Shown piece by piece: positions 62,450 through 64,000 of a stretch of DNA of 64,000 nucleotides. The stretch's first letter is position 1. The number at the start of each line of letters is the position of its first letter. The DNA comes from Thermobaculum terrenum ATCC BAA-798 (lineage in GTDB: Bacteria; Chloroflexota; Chloroflexia; Thermobaculales; Thermobaculaceae), in NCBI RefSeq assembly GCF_000025005.1, contig NC_013525.1, positions 434,001-498,000 of the forward strand, given 5' to 3'. The notes beneath the pieces were generated by a model, which saw only the letters and a list, made by a program, of their open reading frames with translations, had not been told where the DNA came from and did not search any database. The position numbers and the translations under genes are program-made.

Positions 62450-62489
62450 CAGGTGTGAGACCAAAGATCTACATTTGGTCTCACACCTG
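62450..62489. terminator. Strong bidirectional terminator
   Basis: A 16-base perfect stem (CAGGTGTGAGACCAAA and complement) with an 8-base loop lies between convergent genes, followed on the plus strand by GGTTTACTTT. Confidence 0.85.
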
Positions 62490-62492
62490 GGT

Positions 62493-64000
62493 TTACTTTA
62501 TGTCGGCTAGAGAGGTGTATAGAAGCATATCGTGACTACTCTCAGCGAGCACCAGGTAATGCCATAGGCTTATTTCCTGACCCCCTGATAGTTTCAGCTT
62601 ATGATCTGCTATTAGCCTCGATTCCTCATTGCCTCCTGAATATCCGGTTATTACGCCTTCATTTCCGGTTACTAACCCTAGCACTTTATCGTTGCTGTAC
62701 TGTACTCCCATGGCCCTAGTGTCGTTCATGTCTGGCATGTCTTGTAGCCCAGGTATAATCACAGGGTCCTTATATAGTCTGAGAAGAGCAGGGAAATCCG
62801 GTTCGATAGCAGGATTGACCTGTAAGGAGTAACTTATGTTCCTCTCTGGCCCCGTGTTCCTTAGTACTGTATTAACGATCAGTATATTACTATCGTGTGC
62901 AGTCAAGTAGCTGACCTCGAATCTCAAACCTAGAAGGCTATCGTGTTCAACAGTAGTCGTAAGCCTTATCCCATGGAGTGGGATCTGGGAGTCCAGGTGA
63001 GTATGATATTCGTCTACTACGAACTTGAGTCCTGCTAGCCTTCCCAGTTGGCTAGGATGATAGCCTCCTTGTTCCCAGAGTACAGGGTAAATACCTCCGT
63101 ATACCGGATAGGACCATCTTCTTGGTTTGGGCTCTGGGAAGTTGTGATAAAGCCATTGCTTACCATCGGCTTCTAGACTATAGATAGTGCCAAGGACTCT
63201 GGGCCATACGGAAAATGTCATCCAGTCGTTATCTATAACCCAGACTTCTTCGCCCTTATCTATGGTTTGAGTGATTCTGACTTCGTCTGTATTGCCAAGT
63301 ACTATAGCGGGCGCTTTTACCTTGCCGGTGTATACAGGAGACTCTACAAGGGCTTCTATCTCCCCCACGCCCCTGGGCTTAGTAGATGTTACGGTTATAT
63401 CAGCTGATGCGGCTTTGATGCTGCTAACGCCTTGCAGGGTGTACTCAGCTGGCAGGGTTTCAAAGCCATCACTGCCCTTGAGGCTTATCTTCGCCTGTAC
63501 CTCACGTGGGTTGAACGACCTGAAGGTTAGCTTCGCTCTACCTTTCTGGTTGTAGACCCTTATAGGCTTGGGACTAATTCTTGGCCCTACGTAAGGCTCT
63601 TCGTCCGCGGACTCTACATTCTTGTTGTTGCGGTACAGCCACTCCCTCCTTACGTCTTGCCATCTACCAGTGCTGAGGATCAAATCTATCTCTCCTGTGC
63701 TCATGGCCTGTCCTGCCTCGAGCTGGTGTTCTGGCCACTTCAGGGAGAAGTCTGACCATTCCGGACATCTAGCCTCATAATTCTCATCCCATAGCAGACC
63801 AATAGTCCACTCGACAGTCTCTATGGCTGCCCACCTGCAGTCAGGATTCATCTGGTAATGCGGTTGCCATTCGGGTAGGTATACCTCTTTCAACCTTACA
63901 CTGCGAACTCCCTCAGTGGTCTCAAAGTAGAGGTGCCTAAGAGTATTACCTGGTTGTGGCGATATAGAGGTCGTTAGCCCGACGTCCTGGTTCTCATGCT
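62493..64000 (-). CDS. Large protein of unknown function, beta-sandwich-rich (partial, start beyond window)
   Basis: The frame is open from 62493 to the right edge (at least 502 residues), so the start is outside the window; the TTG at 63893 is only an internal codon. The sequence reads through Q-D-V-G-L-T-T-S, P-G-N-T-L-R-H-L-Y-F and continues with beta-strand-rich regions that include a NEW3/CARDB-like segment near GVGEIEALVESPV. The ending resembles carbohydrate-active or glycoside-hydrolase-associated proteins, but I do not recognise a family. Confidence 0.7.
   Translation of the reverse strand, partial: HENQDVGLTTSISPQPGNTLRHLYFETTEGVRSVRLKEVYLPEWQPHYQMNPDCRWAAIETVEWTIGLLWDENYEARCPEWSDFSLKWPEHQLEAGQAMSTGEIDLILSTGRWQDVRREWLYRNNKNVESADEEPYVGPRISPKPIRVYNQKGRAKLTFRSFNPREVQAKISLKGSDGFETLPAEYTLQGVSSIKAASADITVTSTKPRGVGEIEALVESPVYTGKVKAPAIVLGNTDEVRITQTIDKGEEVWVIDNDWMTFSVWPRVLGTIYSLEADGKQWLYHNFPEPKPRRWSYPVYGGIYPVLWEQGGYHPSQLGRLAGLKFVVDEYHTHLDSQIPLHGIRLTTTVEHDSLLGLRFEVSYLTAHDSNILIVNTVLRNTGPERNISYSLQVNPAIEPDFPALLRLYKDPVIIPGLQDMPDMNDTRAMGVQYSNDKVLGLVTGNEGVITGYSGGNEESRLIADHKLKLSGGQEISLWHYLVLAESSHDMLLYTSLADIK

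Noticed and set aside
1-64000. CRISPR arrays, insertion sequences, prophage or integrase genes
   Set aside because: No regularly spaced repeats, transposase, recombinase or phage structural genes were seen in any frame.

Overview
The window reads as a single chromosomal segment of a thermophilic, mid-GC member of the Chloroflexota, most like Thermobaculum. That assignment is an inference. It rests on gene content (a Tal-Pgi fusion-type locus, orphan sugar and peptide ABC permeases, LacI control, Tat/Sec lipoproteins, SpoIID and NlpC wall proteins), on heavy use of AGG (Arg) and ATA (Ile), and on many GTG/TTG starts behind strong GGAGG-type ribosome binding sites. I see no insertion sequence, prophage, integron or CRISPR array.

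Layout. Position 1-6250: a partial DUF3054 membrane gene, a tandem GNAT protein, a Gfo/Idh/MocA oxidoreductase, a PAP2 phosphatase, a CopD-like membrane protein, a GlcD-type FAD oxidase and an Ldh_2-type dehydrogenase. Position 6290-16512 (minus strand): a sugar-phosphate block reading gluconokinase, transketolase, transaldolase, phosphoglucose isomerase, glucose-6-P dehydrogenase, 6-phosphogluconolactonase, xylulokinase. It feeds gluconate, xylulose and glucose-6-P into the pentose phosphate pathway; gnd is not in the window. Position 16594-24190: CYTH protein, a peptide-type ABC importer (binding lipoprotein plus two permeases, no ATPase), an MFS transporter and fumarase. Position 24217-28225 (minus): SppA, a Yip1-like protein, an esterase and a LacI repressor. 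Position 28454-41039: a sugar-uptake and glycan-degradation region opened by a clear sigma-70 promoter and a perfect LacI-type palindrome, followed by binding protein, two permeases, a GH2 enzyme, a beta-propeller/C39 lipoprotein, an amylo-alpha-1,6-glucosidase-like enzyme, an APH-family kinase and an aminotransferase. Position 41120-43505 (minus): NlpC/P60 hydrolase, a structured non-coding RNA, Dtd and a DUF2171 protein. Position 43660-50493: ArgS, an ArcA-like protein, a sulfatase and a SpoIID-like secreted protein. Position 50726-57500: a 1785-residue GAF/PAS/GGDEF/EAL protein, an archaeal-type methyltransferase, a small unknown protein and tRNA-Trp. Position 57848-64000: a GH3 lipoprotein, a Gfo/Idh/MocA - P-loop kinase - glycosyltransferase operon, and a large protein cut by the right edge.

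The strongest unusual signals are these. (1) The transaldolase stop codon directly follows a G GGA AAA slippery heptamer and precedes a strong hairpin, and the isomerase frame is open in -1 with no usable start of its own, which suggests programmed frameshifting to make both Tal and a 944-residue Tal-Pgi fusion. (2) A ~250-nt RNA on the minus strand near 42.5 kb has its own promoter and terminator, a long-range closing stem and a competing local hairpin; it matches no RNA family I recognise. (3) The ArcA-like protein next to argS has serine where arginine deiminases have the catalytic cysteine. (4) A 19-bp exact repeat lies upstream of two secreted wall-protein genes 8 kb apart.
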